Of a stretch of 33,316 nucleotides of DNA, positions 30,684 to 33,316 are shown in pieces. The notes beneath the pieces were generated by a model. That model worked only from the letters and a program-made list of their open reading frames with translations, had not been told where the DNA came from and did no database searches. Position numbers and translations under genes: made by a program. Numbering within the stretch: position 1 is the first letter of the stretch; each line of letters opens with the position of its first letter. Source of the DNA: Candidatus Aenigmatarchaeota archaeon (lineage in GTDB: Archaea; Aenigmatarchaeota; Aenigmatarchaeia; QMZP01); assembly GCA_030615165.1 (NCBI GenBank), contig JAUWZW010000004.1:1-33316 (forward strand), given 5' to 3'.

Positions 30684-30775
30684 ACTTTCTCAAATTCCTC
30701 ACAGGCACTTTTTGGGTTATGTGTATGCTCATAATTACAATGTAAGTGCCATCTACAATCTTCGCATTTTTTCAT
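30680..30775 (-). CDS. 31-residue zinc-finger micro-protein
   Basis: From ATG 30775, with an AGGT-type site upstream; longer frames start without such a site. M-K-K-C-E-D-C-R-W-H-L-H-C-N-Y then A-C-E-E-F gives a Cys/His set able to bind one zinc. Its last four bases overlap the next gene's ATGA. Confidence 0.5.
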   Translation of the reverse strand: MKKCEDCRWHLHCNYEHTHNPKSACEEFEKV

Positions 30776-30782
30776 ACCTATC

Positions 30783-30938
30783 TTATTCCTTCTTCGGGGG
30801 GGCGAGGACTTCAAATTCAATTGTTTCACCTTTATGTAACAGAGGCAAGCTTTCTTCAGCATAGTCTAACGCCTCTCTTATGCTCATAGTCCCAACATCC
30901 CCATTATTCCACAAGACACGAATGTTCTTCTTGCTCAT
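30783..30938 (-). CDS. 51-residue small protein
   Basis: ATG 30938 to TAA 30783-30785, preceded by GAAGGTGAAAGT. The product (MSKKNIRVLWNNGDVGTMSI...) has beta, helix, beta elements and ends EVLAPPKKE. Found on the minus strand between micro-genes with similarly good sites, and its stop lies seven bases before the next start. No family recognised. Confidence 0.5.
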   Translation of the reverse strand: MSKKNIRVLWNNGDVGTMSIREALDYAEESLPLLHKGETIEFEVLAPPKKE

Positions 30939-30969
30939 ACTTTCACCTTCTTCACCTTGTCAGCAGGGG

Positions 30970-31035
30970 TCATGCAGACTCCTTCTTTCCCCAATCTCCT
31001 CCCAATACCCAATCGTTAAATTCTTCTTGTGTCAT
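30970..31035 (-). CDS. 21-residue micro-ORF with strong Shine-Dalgarno
   Basis: M-T-Q-E-E-F-N-D-W-V-L-G-G-D-W-G-K-K-E-S-A from ATG 31035 with AAGGAGGAAGGC just upstream, one of the best ribosome sites in the window. Its stop overlaps an ATG that starts a 12-codon frame, which ends at the start of the 30938 gene. The chain could couple translation or act as a leader peptide. Confidence 0.4.
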   Translation of the reverse strand: MTQEEFNDWVLGGDWGKKESA

Positions 31036-31095
31036 GCCTTCCTCCTTGTTTTTCACAGGCAGCTTACGTGTGAGTGATGAACATGGCTTTCGCCA

Positions 31096-31127
31096 CCCCG
31101 ACAAAAACCAGCTCCTAAGAGCCGGGG
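31096..31127 (-). terminator. Nested hairpin after ParB
   Basis: On the minus strand, GCTC/GAGC (31111-31122) sits inside CCCCG/CGGGG (31096-31100 with 31123-31127), followed by GGTTTTTG. It lies just after the parB stop, so it may end or attenuate the transcript. Pairing is partial. Confidence 0.35.
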
Positions 31128-31144
31128 GCAATCTGTCAGGAACT

Positions 31145-32602
31145 CTACCTTTCCGCCTGCCTGTGAGGTTCAACATATTTCTGCTGTTTGTTGCTCCAGA
31201 CCCATCCGTGTTTTTGCATATGGGAATCATAAACAGCAACTCCATTCTTTTCTGTGGGATAAGAACGGTGGCATACAGGACATCGTTTCTCTCCCTTAAT
31301 CGGTTTTATATCCATCTGAGCTGCTGGGGTTGGAGTTCTTTTTTTCTCCTTCTCTTTTGCCTTGCTAACCGGCTTCCCGGAATGACTTACTTGCTCCGGA
31401 TAGCCCAGGAACTCCCTCATGAAATCGTGATCCTTCTTGGTGGGGCTCTCAAACCCGTCAACAAAGGCCTTGACAAAGTTGAGTTTCACATCCTTTGTTG
31501 CCTTCGTCTTGGGCTCGAATTTGAAGTGGGAATCTGTTTTGTTTGTATCAAGAGTAATACTTTCATTATCAATAGTTATGTCCAGCTCCTCATAATTCTT
31601 GGAAAGGAACTCACCAATATGAATGTGCACCCTCAAGGGAACCTTCCCTGGAACCACCTTTTTGAGGAGTTCGGCTATTTCCCTCTGCGTTTTCTTTTTA
31701 GCCATCTTGGTGATTTTCTCATAGGGAATCTGGAAGTAATTGGTCCTGGGGTATTTCATCTTCTTCCGTTTCTCTACCCCCCTCCTTATACCCTCCCTTC
31801 TTGTATATGATTCTGAATCCGGGTCCTCGCCGGTCATAACATCCCATGTATGGTTTTCCAGGCAACGAACAAAATTGCCTTCCCTATAACTGAACTCGAT
31901 GGCTCTCTTCTTGCATTTCGGGCATGTCTTGAATTTCGCCTTTTCCATTCTTATCAGAAATTTCAGCCTTTCTTTTTCATCATAAATCATAGAACGCATC
32001 TCGTCCTCTGCCCGGTTCACTGTGAATTTCCTCTTGACTATGGACTTCGCCAGGCCCACCTGCAGCTTGGGGTACTCCTTCATCTTCAGAAGAGAATGCT
32101 CAGCGTGCCCGGGGGACACGTCACCCTTGTTGATCATCCTCTGGACAGGCTCCTCGAGCTCCAGGAGCCTCAGCCGGTTGGAGATATAGGCCTCGGACTT
32201 CTTCATGGTCTCCGCCAGCTGCTTGCCCTTTATCTTGACCTCGTCCATGGCCTTCCGGAAGAACTCGGCCTCCTCCATCGGGCTGATGTCCTTCCTCTCC
32301 ATGTTTTCCGCTAGGGCAAGGAGAACAGCATCCTCATCGGTGAGCTCCCTCACGCTGAACATGCAGCCCTTCCAGCCCAGCTCCTCGACGGAGCAGAAGC
32401 GCCGATATCCTGCAGTCAATTCGTATTCCTTGCCCTTAGGACGCACGGTCGGCTTGTGTATCATGCCCTTCTCGTCTATGCTGCGCTTGAGGGGCTCCAG
32501 GTCCATGTTGTCCCGGTCCCTCATCTGGAAAAGAGGATGCGGGACTACCTTGAAGAGGGGGATATACATCATCCGCTCTTTTGACGTCAAAAGTTTTTTC
32601 AT
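31145..32602 (-). CDS. ParB-like protein with two zinc modules
   Basis: 485 residues. The ParB/Srx-type N-terminal domain has a G-Y-R-R box (65-68) and the conserved AENMERKDISPMEEAEFF (98-115), followed by a helix-turn-helix (about 125-147). After it comes a zinc-ribbon-like part (C-P-K-C...C-L-E-N-H, about 232-255) and, near the end, a C2H2 finger (CPVCHRSYP...H..MQKHG). A normal ParB has about 300 residues, so the zinc modules are additions. About 32040-32560 is more G/C-rich than the rest and covers the ParB core, suggesting a mosaic gene. No ParA is present in the window. Start overlaps the 42-residue zinc gene (ATGA). Likely partition, plasmid stability or regulatory role. Confidence 0.88.
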   Translation of the reverse strand: MKKLLTSKERMMYIPLFKVVPHPLFQMRDRDNMDLEPLKRSIDEKGMIHKPTVRPKGKEYELTAGYRRFCSVEELGWKGCMFSVRELTDEDAVLLALAENMERKDISPMEEAEFFRKAMDEVKIKGKQLAETMKKSEAYISNRLRLLELEEPVQRMINKGDVSPGHAEHSLLKMKEYPKLQVGLAKSIVKRKFTVNRAEDEMRSMIYDEKERLKFLIRMEKAKFKTCPKCKKRAIEFSYREGNFVRCLENHTWDVMTGEDPDSESYTRREGIRRGVEKRKKMKYPRTNYFQIPYEKITKMAKKKTQREIAELLKKVVPGKVPLRVHIHIGEFLSKNYEELDITIDNESITLDTNKTDSHFKFEPKTKATKDVKLNFVKAFVDGFESPTKKDHDFMREFLGYPEQVSHSGKPVSKAKEKEKKRTPTPAAQMDIKPIKGEKRCPVCHRSYPTEKNGVAVYDSHMQKHGWVWSNKQQKYVEPHRQAER

Positions 32603-32727
32603 TCCAATCCCCTTACCAACAACTTCATCATTTTCCTATAAACTTCTGGGTGTTCACTTTGGGCGTGTTGAATTATTCCGCCTTCTGTGAAATCCTTTTT
32701 GTTGTCAGGACAGTTTTTGCACTTCAT
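32599..32727 (-). CDS. 42-residue C2H2 zinc-finger micro-protein
   Basis: M-K-C-K-N-C-P...I-I-Q-H-A-Q-S-E-H: two Cys and two His with C-x2-C and H-x4-H spacing, a small C2H2 finger followed by a basic helix. ATGA overlaps join it to the gene before (32724-32727) and to parB (32599-32602). Translational coupling on both sides indicates that it is real and made with ParB. Confidence 0.65.
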   Translation of the reverse strand: MKCKNCPDNKKDFTEGGIIQHAQSEHPEVYRKMMKLLVRGLE

Positions 32728-33038
32728 TCTGGTTTCACCTTCTTCCTTAGATTCCTGCTTACAATCTTCACAAGCCTCGCCCTGTTTTTATAGATAAACT
32801 TGCTCTTATCAAGGCAGTTGCGATATCCCTTGGGGACACTCTTCCAGGAAACAATCTCTGGCACTCCGGAGAGCTTTATTATGTAAATATAATCCCCGGA
32901 CAGGCAATGCAACTCCTTGACCGAAGGATAGGAGTTTGTGTATGTATATTTCCAGACTCCGGCTTTCCATTGCCGGGCCTTCTCGGATTTCAAGAACATG
33001 ACCCTAAATTTCTTTGATGTCGAAAGTTTTTGCTTCAT
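32724..33038 (-). CDS. Basic 104-residue protein of unknown function
   Basis: Start ATG 33038 preceded by GGGTGATC, a near-complete Shine-Dalgarno. The protein is strongly basic (about 20 Lys) with alternating strands in the middle (YIYIIKLSGVPEIVSW) and a helical basic end. It could bind nucleic acid. First complete gene of the ParB cluster; its stop overlaps the 42-residue zinc gene. Confidence 0.6.
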   Translation of the reverse strand: MKQKLSTSKKFRVMFLKSEKARQWKAGVWKYTYTNSYPSVKELHCLSGDYIYIIKLSGVPEIVSWKSVPKGYRNCLDKSKFIYKNRARLVKIVSRNLRKKVKPE

Positions 33039-33069
33039 CTTAGATCACCCTATACATAGTTCGGAACTG

Positions 33070-33316
33070 TCACGCAAATTTGCCAGCAAAGATAATCTCA
33101 ACCTGGTTCTTTGCCTGCTCTATCTGCTCCTGCGTTGCCTGGTAAGAAGCTAAATTCAGTTCCAATAACCTGGGAATGTTGTAAAAAACCTTGCTATGGT
33201 TTGTGTCGTCCCTTATCAATTCCCTTTCTGCCAAAGGGGTTATGTAATCCCTTGCAAACTGTGTTGTTGCAGACTTCCAGGCAAAAACCCTGACCGCAAT
33301 CTCCCTCCTGCTTGTG
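33070..33316 (-). CDS. C-terminal part of an unknown helical protein (cut by window edge)
   Basis: A minus-strand frame is open from the right edge to TGA at 33070-33072, giving 81 residues. It is a helical, charged sequence (...REIAVRVFAWKSATTQFARDY..., ...YQATQEQIEQAKNQVEIIFAGKFA). It lies 31 bases upstream of the ParB-cluster genes in the same direction and probably belongs to their operon. The start lies outside the window. No family assigned. Confidence 0.55.
   Translation of the reverse strand, partial: TSRREIAVRVFAWKSATTQFARDYITPLAERELIRDDTNHSKVFYNIPRLLELNLASYQATQEQIEQAKNQVEIIFAGKFA

Noticed and set aside
30680-30862. 60-residue version of the zinc micro-protein starting at 30862
   Set aside because: Its first half overlaps the better-supported 51-residue gene and it lacks a ribosome site; the start at 30775 is preferred.
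31034-31810. 258-residue plus-strand frame opposite ParB
   Set aside because: It is antisense to a gene with clear ParB motifs, has an odd Leu/Phe/Pro-rich composition and no ribosome site.
1-33316. CRISPR arrays, tRNA genes, insertion sequences
   Set aside because: No regularly spaced repeats, T-loop GGTTCGAATCC-type sequences, transposase motifs or terminal inverted repeats were recognised by eye.

Overview
This window most likely comes from an archaeal mobile element (virus, plasmid or integrated element) or a strongly element-like archaeal region. Archaeal origin is supported by TATA boxes of the TTTAAA/TTTATA type placed about 28 nt upstream of many start codons (leaderless mRNAs), by secreted proteins rich in N-x-S/T sequons, and by a dockerin gene, a ParB-like protein with zinc modules and a TOPRIM/Spo11-like protein. 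The host cannot be named. Some motifs recall DPANN-type secreted proteins, but that is from memory and unproven. I saw no rRNA, tRNA, CRISPR array or insertion sequence.

Left part (1-20.4 kb), cell surface and envelope: an operon of secreted, membrane-anchored proteins (155-3244); a small beta-type protein plus a Cys-rich secreted protein (3300-4105); a dockerin protein (minus strand) divergent from a subtilase (4.1-6.4 kb); a tail-fibre/adhesin-like protein with G-I-G-T-T-x-P repeats and an AT-rich DNRLRE-like protein (6.5-10.1 kb); a repeat protein split by one in-frame TAA (10.3-12.5 kb); an M50 membrane protease; a minus-strand trio with a Cys-rich protein and a transglutaminase-like protein; many small membrane proteins and DNA-binding regulators (15.3-19.6 kb); and a membrane-anchored GH16-like hydrolase. 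Many otherwise unrelated proteins here carry the same short basic-aromatic-Trp tag, such as KRFWL, KSRWL or KSYWL at the C-terminus, or YWL/FWL at a predicted cytosolic N-terminus.

Middle (20.5-23.4 kb), DNA metabolism: a Spo11/TopoVI-A-like TOPRIM protein, an AT-hook-like regulator, a RecU-like resolvase/nuclease, a winged-helix protein, and an AT-rich intergenic region with repeated and inverted TGTATATGTA elements.

Right part (23.4-33.3 kb): a gene-free stretch that folds into nested stems (candidate structured RNA), a chain of small zinc-finger-like ORFs with good Shine-Dalgarno sites, then a four-gene operon: a 699-aa protein of unknown function, a ThiF/E1-like adenylating enzyme, a 79-aa charged protein ending in Gly-Gly, and a P-loop ATPase. 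On the opposite strand lies a coupled cluster with ParB and micro-zinc-finger genes. E1-like enzyme, small Gly-Gly protein and ParB together recall the bacterial plasmid PRTRC cassette and suggest an archaeal ubiquitin-like system on a mobile element. The two best candidates for something undescribed are that E1/Gly-Gly operon and the Trp tag shared by surface proteins.
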